Shown: positions 11,351 through 22,650, counted from the first letter of the stretch. The stretch: 64,000 nucleotides of DNA from Tretioscincus oriximinensis (GCA_022410635.1 JAJVDF010001197.1:206738-270737); one strand, 5' to 3'. Numbers and translations are program-made. Notes: generated by a model not told the origin, from the letters alone.

Positions 11351-12621
11351 TCTGTTGCTCCATCTTGTAGTCGGTATCAAGAAACTTTAGTGATACACTT
11401 GATTTCCATGAATTTGTCTAATTATGTTTTAAAGCTATTCAGGCTGCTAGGTACTATCACCTCTCCTGGAGTTATAGTCCAGATTTGTGCACAGTTTTGG
11501 ATAACAAAGTCCAAAAATGTAATCATGAAATCTCTTTGTTCCTCTTCCTCACTCACAATTTTGAATCACAAGTGAAGGAAACTTTATAAATAGTTGCTGC
11601 ACTGTTTGATCAGTGATAATTATTCTACTCATATGTCACTGCATGTCAATCACTCAATATTACAATAAGCACTTATTACCTGACTCCAAGTTGGCAGTTT
11701 TTCAAAAGTGACACATCTAAAGATTGCATCCCAAACATAAGTACATTTGATAAAATGATGGGGAAATCTTACTTTTGATCGTTTCCTGGTAAAGANCCAT
11801 CCAATTTATTGGTTCCTTTAATATATATTTTAAACTCACCCAACTGGCTGGGTGACTCATCATTTGAAGACCCTTGAAAGAGTGTGTCTTAAAGTGAAAG
11901 TCAATATCTTGACCTAAAATTTTGGGAAGTTGCAATGTTTCTTGCAGGGTTAGATGTCTAGCTTTGTTACCCCAAGGACCCCAAGTTCTTCTGCTTAAAC
12001 GAGTGAAAGCCATTAAACCCTTGTTTTAAAATGCAGGAATTATGGGCAGAAGGTTGATGAATAATGTATGAAGATAACTATACTAAATTAAAACACTTCA
12101 GTTAAGATACACAGGTCCATTTGTGGTATGAGGAATGGTGCATTCTTTGATTCTGTGAGCACTGATAACATTAGAAGATACGCTTCTATAACAAAATGTG
12201 CAATCTGTTCAATTTGAAAGGCTTCCGCTTGTTTGCCATTCTCATGCGGTGAAGAGTCGCCCTCATTTTCTAATNTTTGAACAGACTTACAGTATAATAT
12301 ACAAACACTGCAAAAATTTAATCATATAGCATTAGGCACTCATAGAGGAAACAACCCCAGTTTCTAATTACAGAACATTGAGAATCACCTCATTTTTCCT
12401 GTCATTTCACTTTAATTTCCTGGATCTTTATTGGAGTACAGTGAAAACTGACAAATGGTTTATTTTGTTTGATAATTGTCAACAGAAAAATGGAAAACAG
12501 ACAAATCTTACACATGTGGCAAATCTTATGCTACAACAGGTCATTTTACTTCAAGAGAAAGCAAATTTGTTCAAACCACATTGGAAAAATAGTGACTAAC
12601 ATGCCCTGGCCAGTGAATATT
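11351..12621. other. No recognisable gene
   Basis: A 98-codon minus-strand frame at 11717-12013 has no domain I can name and no exon-like context. The rest is AT-rich with no repeat signature. Confidence 0.35.
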
Positions 12622-12882
12622 GAAAAAGGAGGAGAAAGAGAAGAAGGAGAAGAAGAAGGGTTTGTGTTATATTTCACTTTTCCCAACAAAAAGGGAATCA
12701 AAGCACAATCTTCTGTTCTTCTCATCACAACAGGTGCCTTGTGAAGTAGGTGGGGCTGAGAGAATTGCAAAGAACTGTGATTAGCCCAATGTCACCCAGC
12801 TGGCTTCAGGGAAGAGTGCAGAATCAAACCAGGTGATAAGAATCAGACACTAACCATTAGACCAGACTGGCTCTCAAAACTT
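12622..12882 (-). mobile_element. tRNA-derived SINE (family B), near full length, minus strand
   Basis: Reverse reading gives AGTCTGGTCTAATGGTTAGT (A box), CTGGTTTGATTCTGCACTC (B box), GACATTGGGCTAATCACAG, TCTCAGCCCCACCTACTTCA and a purine/TTC-type tail (antisense AGGAGAAAGAGAAGAAGGAG at 12629 onward). The shared head and body with 11170 and 25556 define the family. The A and B boxes are its internal Pol III promoter. Confidence 0.85.
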
Positions 12883-13013
12883 ATAGATGGATTTAATAGA
12901 AGAACAAAGGCCCTTTATGCATTTACCATGTTAAATCTGTATTAGTAAATCTGAATTTGCTTGAACCAGTTTAGCAGTAACAGTGAATACCTGCAATAGG
13001 CAGTTTGGGTGCC

Positions 13014-13015
<2 letters not shown>

Positions 13016-13044
<29 letters not shown>

Positions 13045-13045
13045 T
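13016..13045 (+). repeat. (TTTA)n microsatellite
   Basis: Seven TTTA units followed by TTTTTATATATACC. Such repeats also end the L2-type elements in this window, but no L2 body is recognisable here. Confidence 0.85.
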
Positions 13046-13934
13046 ATATACCAGGAGGTCTTAGAATACAGTTACCATATGAGAACTGGGATAAATTTTG
13101 CACCTTTAATGGAGATAGAAGAGAAGAATTTTTATGTGATGCAGTTCATAATGCCTGTAACTCTTGGGGGAAAAGAATAACTTTTTCATACTCATTAAAG
13201 GTGGAATGTTTTACCCTGTTTTTTATGTGGTAACTCTATATTAGATCCAAGTCAACATACGTTTCATTGGTGGAGGCAGCACACCCTTTTTCAGTCAAGC
13301 CAATGTTCACTCAGACCTGGTCTACCTGTGGATACACCACTGCTTAATCTGGGACAGTCATCACTGATATGAATGCAGTGCTGTATCTACTAATGAATGT
13401 AGCCCACAATTATTCCGAATAGGAAGATTCTTAGTATAGCTCTGACTCAGATTATGACTAGTTTTAGGAAGATGGTGTGGATTACTGAGCTCCTTAAAAT
13501 GGAGTACTAGGTATTTGCAAAATGATCCACAGAGTCCTAACCATGAGTATATCTCTAGGTTTTGCCAATTTATTCCATATGTTTTAGAACTGATTTTCTA
13601 TCAATTTGCACTGCTTTGCTTGATAGCCCTGGCTACCATTTTTTCTATGTTCTTCATCAAAAGGATTCTAAAAATGTTCAAATGAATATATAAAAAAAAG
13701 CATTGAGAAAGTATTTATCTGGGGCATCTAAGATTGAATTTACAAGTAAACTGGATCAATTCCCATGAATCGTTACTAAAACAATCATTGCTTCTCTCCG
13801 TGTGGATTGTGTTATTTTGGTCTGCTGTGCCAAACAGCTGGTTTTAAAAGGCAGAAGGGCAAAACCATTAAAAAACCTGCTCTCTCATCCCCAGTTTTAG
13901 ATGTGGCTCTTTTAGTATGTTACTTTAGGTTTCT
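13046..13934. other. No recognisable feature
   Basis: About 0.9 kb without a supported gene or repeat. Confidence 0.4.
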
Positions 13935-14024
13935 ACTGTTAAGTGTCCTCAGACCTTCACATATAGGGTGATATATAAATGTAAATAAATAAATAAANAA
14001 AGAAAGAAAGAAAGAAAGAAAGGC
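13935..14024 (+). mobile_element. L2-type 3' tail with (AAAT)n(AAAG)n
   Basis: GTCCTCAGACCTTCACATAT and AGGGTGATATATAAATG followed by AAAT units and then AAAG units match the last bases of L2-type copies (compare 49170-49250 and 52205-52275). Only the very 3' end is present. Confidence 0.65.
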
Positions 14025-14929
14025 AGTTGATTTTGCAGAGCAGAATTTTCAACTGACTGGTTTAGGATTTAATTGGAATTCTTTCTTTGTGATCTCCCCA
14101 AAATATTTTTGGATCCATAAGTAAGGTTACTATGTTTCAAAATAAAAAGACCAGGAGATATTACAAACAATCTTGATGTCCATCGCACCTTTCCTCCACC
14201 CTATCTCATCCTTCTATGATGCTCCAACCCCTTGTCTGACCTACCTGTAAATCATTTCAAAGAACTCTAATGTTGTTTTAGCTGTTTAAAGCATCTCTCC
14301 ACTCCCAAACTGATATATGGGAAGAGGAGATGACTTGAGGGCTCAACATAGTGTCAGAAATCTGTCTAGATGACAAATAATGGCTGTTTTCTTAAGTGAG
14401 TTCAGTGGATTGCAAAATTTTACTATATAACAATCAGATCTCTCTTTCCTTTTTTTCCTTTCAGAACTGAAGTAACAGCTTTCTGAGAAGAACCTGATCA
14501 ACATATCAAATAATCAGCAGCAAGAAGTGGATACAGAATTTCAAGTGTGCTTAAGGTAGAACAGAAGTCAAAGGAGTGAGCAAAAACTCTCCGAGTAGGT
14601 GTGNTCAGATGGAGATCAGAGCTCATCAAAAGAATTAATTTATCATAAAAATCAAAGCAATGACTTGAGAAGGAAGAGATGAGCTTTACTTGAGGATTGG
14701 GAAAGTCAGCAAAGATAATACAGATAGGTCCGTGTACTGCTAAAGTTACTGAGAAAAAGTATGATGTACCCAAACAACCTTGATCCCACTGGACTTTGGC
14801 CTGCACCCTGAGTGCCTCACTGGTTCTCCTTTAGTTGATTGTTTTTAATTAATTCAGTGCCTAATAATTGAAATAGTCTCTATACGAAGTTCTGCAATTG
14901 TTTAATCAATATCATAAGTTCAGAAAATA
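14025..14929. other. No recognisable feature
   Basis: About 0.9 kb. A 102-codon minus-strand frame (14498-14806) shows no domain. No repeat is recognised. Confidence 0.35.
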
Positions 14930-14931
14930 TA

Positions 14932-14998
14932 CTGCTCAAAACAATTAAGGGAACACTTTGACATAACTACTAAGTGTTCCCTTAATTGTTTTGAGCAG
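14932..14998. mobile_element. 67-bp palindromic mariner-like mini-element
   Basis: The left arm CTGCTCAAAACAATTAAGGG then AACACTT is exactly reverse-complemented by AAGTGTTCCCTTAATTGTTT then TGAGCAG, with a roughly 13-base loop. It is flanked by TA on both sides (14930-14931 and 14999-15000), the Tc1/mariner target. A second copy with the same arms is at 51385-51458. It has no coding capacity. Confidence 0.85.
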
Positions 14999-15269
14999 TA
15001 TATATTCCCATGCTGGATTATGCTACAGGGAATTCATTACTACAGAGCTTTTGTGGATCAGCCACAAAAAAACAGCCAACTGTCTTAACCTTGCCGTTAC
15101 ATTTTAAAGGAATGGATCAGAACAGGCCACCTGAATCCAGGGAAATTGATGTCACGCACAACCCATCCTTTGCTATAACGAATTGCTTGCTTTAGGGCTC
15201 GGCCTTTCAACCTGCCCAGAACTACAATAAATATCAATAGAGCAAAACATTTTGGAATAAAATTCAATC

Positions 15270-15605
15270 TTAAGAAGAGCCATACTGGATCAGGCCACAG
15301 CCCATCAAGTCCAGCATTCTGTGTCACACAGAGGCCCACCAGATGCACCTGGGCAGTCCGAACAGAGGAAAGCAAAATATGCACCTGTTCATGACTCCCT
15401 GCAAATGGTATTTTAGGAGTCCTGCCTGTTGCTCCATCCCAGAGGCAACATCCAGACATCCATCCTAGTATCCATTTATACCTTTAGTGTCCATAAACCT
15501 GTCTAGTCCTGTCTTGAAACTATCCAAGCTGTGAGCTACCACTACCTCTTCAGGAAGTAAATTCCACAGGCCGATGACCCTCTGGGTGAAAAAATACTTT
15601 CCTTT
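15270..15605 (-). mobile_element. CR1 3' end, minus strand
   Basis: Antisense of the CR1 3' region: CCAGATGCACCTGGGCAGTC, CAGGCCACAGCCCATCAAGT, CATCCAGACATCCATCCTAG. The same block is on the plus strand at 42170-42440, where it follows recognisable RT. The left boundary TCTTAAGAAGAGCC is the antisense of the 3'-terminal TTCTTA-type repeats. 5'-truncated. Confidence 0.85.
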
Positions 15606-15958
15606 GTCTGTTGAACAATCTTGCAAAGAATAGAGCAGAATAAATGTAAATTTTTCCTATTGAAAGTTAACAATATTTTATTTAAAACAGTAATTACTGG
15701 TCCAGTCTGTTTCTGTACTCCTCTGTGGTCCAGTATCCTAGCCTGGTCTAATTGCTCTTTTAAGGCAGGGGATAATGTTTGACCCAGTTCTGCATTAACA
15801 TGTGACTGGGTTCCAAAGCAGTTTGGAGACCATGTTGCTGTTTTTCCTCGTTTCCTGCGCATTTTGGCAGCCGCATAGAGGGGGCAAAGAGCAGGGCCAC
15901 TGTGCAGGTGGACAGATGTATTTTTTTTAATCCCTAAATTTTCAGGATTAAGGGCCAT
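15606..15958 (-). other. Unassigned 138-codon open frame (in part)
   Basis: A minus-strand frame opens at an ATG at 15958 and runs through the CR1 boundary to 15542. Its N-terminal part (about 100 residues, including AAKMRRKRGKTATWSPNCFG) is not CR1, has no motif I recognise and no evident splice sites. It could be part of an old processed pseudogene or element, or chance. Confidence 0.2.
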
Positions 15959-16499
15959 GGCAGCAAAGAAGATCTCAGCTGATCTCTTGACAGCAGTTTA
16001 ATTTTCCTATACTAGAGCAATAGCTGGGAAATTCAAAACAATTTCCCCAGTTTGATTAAATAGAAAATGGGTTCACCCATTACAGAGCCACAAAGCTTTC
16101 ACTCCCATTCCACCCCCGTGGGAATGCAGATGTAGATTCCTGACCCTTATTTTATAAAGGGTTTCAAATAAATCACAGAGAAACAGGATATGATACTAGT
16201 TTGGTGCCATATTCCTTTCTGTGGCCTAGTCCAGTGAAGACAGGTCATTGTGNTGGGGAGCATGATCTAAACTATTTCAGTTCAGCATGCAGGATTTCAA
16301 TTTATAAACTGTACTGAATTGGAAAAGGAGCCCTATGTGAAAAGATTCTGTTGGAAACTGAATTCCTGACAAGGTTAAAGGGGTTTCTATCAACATTCTG
16401 GTCTTAGGCTGAGTAATTAAAATGAAGACTGTGTTTCACTGGCAATGAATCCTGTGATAGGGCTGGACACATATCATGCTGGTCTTGGCAGAATTGCAC
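15959..16499. other. No recognisable feature
   Basis: About 0.5 kb without a supported gene or repeat. Confidence 0.4.
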
Positions 16500-16925
16500 T
16501 GGCTGCTAATCTGTGACTGAGCTCAATTCAATGTGTTAACAAATAACCTGAGCCCCAAATACCTAAAGGAAGGCCTTCTCCCATATCAACCTGCCCATGC
16601 CTTAAGATCTGCAGGGGAGACCCTTGTGGTTGTATCACCCCTCTCAACAGCAAATGGAGTGTCAACACAGGGTAAAGTCTTTTTGGTGGTTGCCCCCAGT
16701 CTTTGGAATAGTCTCCCCTTAGAGGTGTGACAATCATCATTGTTTTACCCTTTTAGAGGATCTTTGAATATGCATCTCTTTAACCTAGCCTTGGGTTAAA
16801 GTAATGCCATTTCTTCCCCACCTACAGATATTATNTTAAGATATTAATTTTGTATTGCTGGCCACCCTGAGAAATTCAGGCATAAGGTGGGGTATAAGAA
16901 TGAATAAATGAAGAACAAAAAAACA
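16500..16925 (+). mobile_element. L2 3' end, plus strand, 5'-truncated
   Basis: The plus-strand frame shows the L2 ORF2 C-terminus (LSPKYLKEGLLPYQPAHALR, then VFLVVAPSLWNSLPLEV), colinear with NLGPNYLKECLLPYQPARAL of the 29-kb L2. A short 3' UTR with GGTGGGGTATAAGAATG and an AATAAATGAAGAAC-type tail follows. Confidence 0.85.
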
Positions 16926-16983
16926 AATAAATATCAAGGCAGAAGCTACAGTACTTTTGAGCACTGTTGGTTGTTGTTTTCTT

Positions 16984-16993
16984 AAGTACGGTA
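16984..16993. repeat. L1 target-site duplication, 3' side
   Basis: AAGTACGGTA here is repeated exactly at 22641-22650. Together they bracket the L1. Confidence 0.9.
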
Positions 16994-17097
16994 GTTTTTT
17001 TAAATTTTATTTATTATTTTTATAAATTTCCAGAAACAATAAGTAGTATAACTGAACAAGAATACATATACAAAACATAGCATACAAACATACATTT

Positions 17098-17120
17098 CCC
17101 ACCCCCCACCCACCCCCTAC
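17098..17120 (-). promoter_or_regulatory. G-rich tract in L1 3' UTR (potential G-quadruplex)
   Basis: On the L1 sense strand this reads as runs of 5, 3, 6 and 3 G separated by single bases, enough for a four-tier-capable G-quadruplex. Mammalian L1 3' UTRs carry a comparable polypurine G tract; the function here is inferred only from position. Confidence 0.7.
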
Positions 17121-17139
17121 AGGAGACCGGAACAAAATA

Positions 17140-20100
17140 TTACATCAGCAATCTCTGTTCGTGCAGCATAGCTATAGTATGAGAGAGGATCAAACTTCTA
17201 TCCGTGTTTACACCAATGGCTATAAGCTTAGCCCAATTCTGTTCCCAGGACAGAGATGGTATAATTCCAGCATTTAAGAGTCTCTTTTCTCTAACCGCTT
17301 CATATAGCAGAAATTCAGACATGTATTCATACCATTGGTGGAGAGTCCATTTACTTTTGTCTCTCAGACCTCTTGCAATAGTTAATTGCCCTGCCCATAC
17401 TGCCCTGATCAAAACATAGGTATCACTTAGTTTTAAATTATAATTTCTAGTTCGATACATCAATAGTAACCTCGGGTCTTTCTGTAGCTCAACACCAATA
17501 ATATGCCTCAATTCTTCTAATATGGAGTCCCACCAATTTTGTATAAAAGTGCAATCATACCACATATGTTTAAATGTTCCAGTCTGGGTGCATCCGTGCC
17601 AACAAGTGGAAGGAATGTTGCCTATATGAGCTAGTTGGTTAGGTGTTCTGTACCACCTTGTTTGAATTTTAATTTGTAGTTCTCTAATTTTATTGTACTT
17701 GATTAATCCGTTGTCCTTTACCCACCCCTGCCACATTTCCTGGGAAACATGGATGTCTCCATCCCAGCACATTTTGAGTGTGTCTTTGTTCTTGTATTTA
17801 ATCTTGGTTAACAGTTTGTATAGGCTTCCTATCTGACCCTTCTCTCCATTTATTCTTTCTGTGACTATGTCTTCAAATTCTTGGTCTTGGTGTTTCATAA
17901 TTTCTTTAATCATTGGTCTATTAATATAACTCCATATTGCCATTACTGCTAGCCAGTTTTGGGGATTCGGATTTAGTCTACCAAGTTGAGCATGGGTAAG
18001 TGGATTACCATTTAAGTCAAACAGCTCTCTTAACTTTTTCACTCGCATGTGGTTTAAATATTTTGCCAAATTTAATTCCCCTTGAGGGTTAATGATTTTA
18101 ACAGACGCCACCCTGTATACTGATGTTGTTAGAGTTTTGTGGTTTGATTTCCAAATTTTCCACGAATTTTCTAGGACTGGTAACCAAGATTTCCTCCTTC
18201 GTCCCTCTATATTTACATCCAGTAAGGAAATTTGTTCCGCGCCGTTTAAGGTCCTTTCGCATCTAACCCACTTTAAGGAGTCATTAAATTCTATATCTAT
18301 CAGTTTCTGTAGTTGGATAATATCACAATAGGTCTTCAAGCATGGGAAACCCCATCCTCCTTGCATAGTGTGGGAGAAAAAAGCTCTGTTGGGAATTCTC
18401 TTCCTATTATTTTTTAAAGCCCACTTTTTGATGTACTCTTCCCACAGTTTAAATTTCTGGCCAGGGATCTTATCTGGTATCGTTTGAAATAGAAAAAGGA
18501 ACTTAGGCAAGATCATCATTTTCAGGGATCTTACCCTGGTTAACAAATTCCAATTCTTTGATTGCCATTGTTCCATACTCTTCTTAATCTTCCTCCATAG
18601 AGGATTATAATTCGCTTTAACTAATTTCGCCGGGTCCTTTGTTAGTTTTACTCCCAGATAAGTCATTTTTTTAATACCCAATTTTAAACCCGAAATATTG
18701 GCAATGATCCTCTGTTCTTGCAAAAGTGTGTTAATTAACATTATTTCTGACTTTTGTATATTAATATTCATTCCGGATATTTTCTCAAAATCTTCCATTT
18801 CTCTAATTATTTCTGAAATAGCATTTAATGGGTCTTCTGTTATAACTAATGCGTCGTCNGCATATAAGTTGATTTTCATTTCCTCTTTGCCTGATTTGTA
18901 GGCTTTGATATTGTGATTATTTCTTATGGAGTTAGCTAGGGACTCCAACACCATTATGAAAAGGAGCGGGGAAAGGGGACATCCCTGTTTAACTCCGTTT
19001 CTGATGTTGATAGTCTGCGATGTACCTGCATTTATCCTCACTTTAGCGGTATTGTGTTGATATAATGCCGCTATGACTTCCGTAAAACTTTGTCCGCAAT
19101 TATAGCCTTCACATATCCTCTTAATATATTGATGGTTTACAGAGTCGAAGGTCTTGTAAACATCGAGCTTTAACAAGGCGAGTTTTCGATGATATTTTCT
19201 GGCGTGATGGAGTAGATTTATCGCTATGCGAATAGGGTCTGCTAGGTGTCTGCCTTTGATGAAACCATACTGATCCTCCTTAATTATCTTTGGAATTATT
19301 AATTCCATTCTTCTGGTGAGGATCCCAGCAAATATCTTATAGTCTATATTCGCCAATGTAATAGGCCTGTACGATTCCATCTGTTCTTGACTTTTCCCTT
19401 TCTTTAATATTGGTATTATTTCCGTCTCCTTCCAGGTTTTTGGGATATCTTGATCTCTAAGGCGTTTATTAAATAATACCCTCAAATGTGGTACCAGGTC
19501 TGTGGCAAATTCCTTATAAAAATGGGCGGTAAACCCGTCCGGCCCTGGAGATTTTCCATTTTTCATTCTCGCTATTGCCTGGAGGATTTCCTGGTCTTCT
19601 ATCTCCTTATTTAAGTTATTTCTATCGTCCTCCCCAATCTTCCGATCTGTATCCCACTGCATGTCATCCACCTGTCTCTCCCTATACAGATGTTGATAGA
19701 ACCTAGCAATTCTATTCCTTATATCCCCATCTTGGTTCAGTAAGGTTCCATTCTCCTCTCTTATAGAATTTATCCTTCTCCTTTGTTGTTTTATCTTGAG
19801 TAACCTGGCAAGGTTTTTCATGCTAGTCGTGTCCCACAAACCGAATTTTTTTTTTTCCCCCCACAAACTGAATTGATTCCTCATATAAACTGCTGTTTTT
19901 AATAATTGGGTTCTGTCCAGAGTTTCAAGTTCCTTTCTTTTTCTTTTCATAGCTCGTTTAATATTTCTATCCTTTGTATTTTGATATCCCTTTTGTAATA
20001 TCTCTATTTGAGCTATTAATTGTTTTCTGTATTTTTGTCTATTTCTTTTTCTTATTATATCTTGCTGGATACAGTACCCCTGATTGTCGCCGTGAAGGCG

Positions 20101-20945
20101 TCCCATAGTATCGACTCTTGTATATCATCCTGTCGATTAAAGGCGAAATATTCTCGTATCCTTGAACCCAGATATATCCTGTATTCTTCATTATATAGTA
20201 CATCGGGATCAAATCTCCATGTTTTTTCTAAGTTGTTATTCTGTATTTTAAAAGTGGCTGTTATAGGAGCATGGTCCGATATCCAGATTGCTTCAGTTTT
20301 CACCTCCTGTATCTGATATGCATTTGTCTTCCCAACGTATATATAATCAATATATGTAAATGATTGAAATCGTCNGGAGTAATACGTAGGGTCATTACTG
20401 CGATTAAGTTTTCTATGTACATCTATTAAGCCCCATTTACTCATGTCGAACCTATTTCTCCTTACTGATCTTAAATTTGATTTTCTTAGATCTGTATTGA
20501 AATCCCCTGCCACAATCCAATCCCCGTTTACGCNAGATTTGAATTTCTCCAAAGTATTATTTATGAAACTCCTCTGACCTGTGTTGNGGGCATACAGATT
20601 TAAAATTGAAATCTCATTTACTCCAATTTTTATTGTGGCAAAGGCAAATCTACCCTTTTTGTCCTTTTTAACTGAGAGGACTTGAGCACCCAAAGTATTT
20701 TTTATTAGGATCGCCACTCCTCTCGATCTGGATGATCCCCTAGCGTCCGCTATAATGTCCCAGTTACTAAACTTACATAAAGGCAGTTGATCCTTGGCCC
20801 GATGTGTTTCTTGAATCAAGACAATATCCACATTCATACTTCTGAGTAGTTTGTACAGTCTATACCTTTTTATGTCTATATTTAAGCCATTGATATTGAT
20901 AGTGGTTAGCTTGAGGCTAGCCATACTTTCCTCCAGCCCCCCCAT
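17140..20945 (-). pseudogene. L1 ORF2 (endonuclease, reverse transcriptase, Cys motif), one frameshift
   Basis: ORF2 nicks target DNA and primes reverse transcription there. The endonuclease half (20945-20055) has LTTININGLN, VLIQETH, VAGDFNTDL and ISDHAPI, so its catalytic residues are all present. After a frame change at the C4 run 20077-20080 the second frame runs 988 codons without a stop. It has PGPDGFTAHFYKEF, SYRPITLANIDYKIF, motif A KLDVYKTFDSVNH, motif B NGVKQGCPLSPLLF, motif C Y-A-D-D (N in the third base of the Ala codon near 18860) and GMNINIQKSE. The C-terminus carries TCWHGCTQTGTFKHMWYDC (C-x3-C-x7-H-x4-C). Total about 1,268 codons, normal for L1. The single-base loss could be a sequencing error. 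Translation could begin at either of two Met codons eight residues apart. Confidence 0.93.
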
Positions 20946-21741
20946 ACCACGCTATGTTTGTGAGCCGAGACTTCCCCTGTATAGATCCCATGTGGTCTCC
21001 CCTTCCCCCCCCTAGCCCAACATGCTTACCCCCCTCNTCCATGAGGCGAGAAGGCGGATGGCTCATCCAACCCATCCCTCAGCAAGAACAGGGCCTATGG
21101 ACTGCGGTGCCCTGGTGGTGGGTCCCTAAATCCTAAATACCAAAATTAACATTTACCAAGAAATCCTACATAATCCAATTTCCCCAATAAAGTTTCCCAT
21201 AGAATTAATTATTATACTATTTATAATGTTTAAGCCGCCCCCTCCTATTTTTCTTTATAATCCTATACTTTTTCTTTATCTATAACACGTCTTCTAAAGA
21301 CTATATCAATTCCAATAACTATATGTATCACTTCCATTATATCAATTCCATTATATCGAAGCCACAGTGATTACCCTCAACCTAATTATATATGTCTCGA
21401 ATTATTCCTCATATATATATAAGTTGGTCTGCAATCCTTGGGTTGAGGTGAACCCCCTGGTCGCCCGTTAGACCTTAAAATCTAAGAACATTTTTCTATT
21501 GCACTTTAAATCAGTCTCTATACATTTTCAATTGCCTTATTCCAGTATATATATACAATTCTATAACCTAAATACAATAATCCTTGAGAAGTGGCAATGT
21601 CCCTTTAAAGAAAAGAAAAGATTGTGTTTTTGAACATATCTCCCACATCCAACCAAAATCAAATCGCATGGATAAGGCGTTACAACAGTAAGAATAGTTC
21701 ATTAGATTTCCTTAAATATCATTTTATAACTCAACTGATGA
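20946..21741 (-). other. L1 inter-ORF spacer, about 796 bp
   Basis: AT-rich sequence between the ORF1 stop and the ORF2 start with no long frame on either strand. In mammalian L1 this gap is usually tens of bases. No inverted ends or target duplication suggest a later insertion. The part next to ORF2 (about 20950-21120) is GC-richer. It could hold a regulatory or ribosome-entry element. Confidence 0.6.
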
Positions 21742-22523
21742 CTATTTCTTTTTCTGAGTGCCGGACCTTAGCCCAAACTTGGCCCGGCCACCTTTACCAG
21801 ACTGTCCTACATTATCAAGTTTAGCTTTCTTTTCTCGCATCTTATTCAGCCTTTCCTCCAACTCTTGCATCTCTTTCTCTATGGACGTTCCGGATGAACT
21901 TGTGGAGGGCTGTGCGTCTTTCTGTATTTGAATGTCGTTCGTGTCTATTCCAAGATTTTGTAATAATTCCAGTCCCTCCTCCATACTCGAAAGTTTGTTT
22001 CCCCCCTTTGTATGTTTATGACTGCCGAAGGACCCCATCTAAATCTGATTCCGGCAGAATTTAACTTTTTGGTCACAGGCAATATATCCCTTCTCGCATG
22101 GAGGGTCTCCACAGACAAGTCTGAAAAAATAAGAATGTTCTGCTCTTCGTATTTTAGCTGGGATAGTGCTCCTAATTCCTTGTAAACTTCGTCCCGCTTC
22201 CTCTCCCTTGCGAAGGCCACCAGTATGTCTCTCTGTGGAACGCCTTTCTTGAAACCGCCATTAGACCAATGAGCCCTTTCTATATCATGTTCTTCCAGTT
22301 CCACCCCCATTGCTTTTACCCAGTCCGTCACACTTTTTATCATATCGGGTTTTCCAAAGGCTGAGGTGAAACCTTTCATACGTATATTTCTTTTTCTAGA
22401 TCTGTCCTCATTTTGACTTAGTCTCTTCCTTAATGCGGATACCTCCTCTTTCGTTAATACCGCGTTCTTTCTGGCTCCTTTCTCTCCCTCTGCTTGCCCG
22501 CGGCTTCAGCTTTGCTTTGCCAT
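21742..22523 (-). pseudogene. L1 ORF1 (RNA-binding protein), nonsense codon and one frameshift
   Basis: ORF1 coats L1 RNA and acts as a nucleic-acid chaperone. From an ATG at 22523 the frame runs through a TGA at 22508-22506 (codon 6). It continues with VLTKEEVSALRKRLSQNEDR (helical) and RSRKRNIRMKGF, the usual entry to the RRM. The C-terminal domain follows (GVELEEHDIERAHW, PQRDILVAFARERKR, ILPVTKKLNSAGIRFRWG). At the C6 run 22001-22006 the frame changes by one base. The new frame gives an acidic/helical tail (SIEKEMQELEERLNKMREKK) ending in a basic QKKK. About 260 codons in all. An alternative start is the Met at 22379. Confidence 0.85.
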
Positions 22524-22640
22524 CCGAGGTATGCCGAAATTCTTAGTTTATCGGGGTGCTATTCTTGATATTCTTTAATNGATTTCGGGACCCTCACCGA
22601 GACGCGTCTACCTCTGGAAGTTGCGCATGTGCAGTCCCCC
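22524..22640 (-). promoter_or_regulatory. L1 5' UTR, presumed internal promoter
   Basis: About 117 bp between the element start and ORF1. On the sense strand it begins with GGGGGACTGCACATGCGCAA and contains CpG-bearing GACGCGTCTCGGTGAGGG, denser in CpG than the surrounding DNA. By position it should drive L1 transcription. It is short for an L1 5' UTR, but the target duplication abuts it, so it is not obviously truncated. Confidence 0.55.
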
Positions 22641-22650
22641 AAGTACGGTA
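22641..22650. repeat. L1 target-site duplication, 5' side
   Basis: AAGTACGGTA, identical to 16984-16993. Confidence 0.9.

Larger units (their letters stand above)
16994..22640 (-). mobile_element. Full-length L1 retrotransposon, minus strand
   Basis: A 5,647-bp element lies between exact 10-bp direct repeats. Reading in reverse: a roughly 117-bp 5' UTR beginning with a G run, ORF1 (22523-21742), a roughly 796-bp spacer, ORF2 (20945-17140), a roughly 145-bp 3' UTR with a G-rich tract, and an A-rich 3' end (seen as TTTTTTTAAATTTTATTTAT at about 16995). The intact boundaries, the target duplication and the small number of coding lesions make this a young insertion. The lesions are a TGA at ORF1 codon 6 and one frameshift in each ORF, both at G runs. 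It is clearly the same lineage as the older L1 at 26-33 kb. Confidence 0.95.

Noticed and set aside
12800..12882. tRNA gene on the minus strand
   Set aside because: It is the head of a family B SINE shared with 11170 and 25556.
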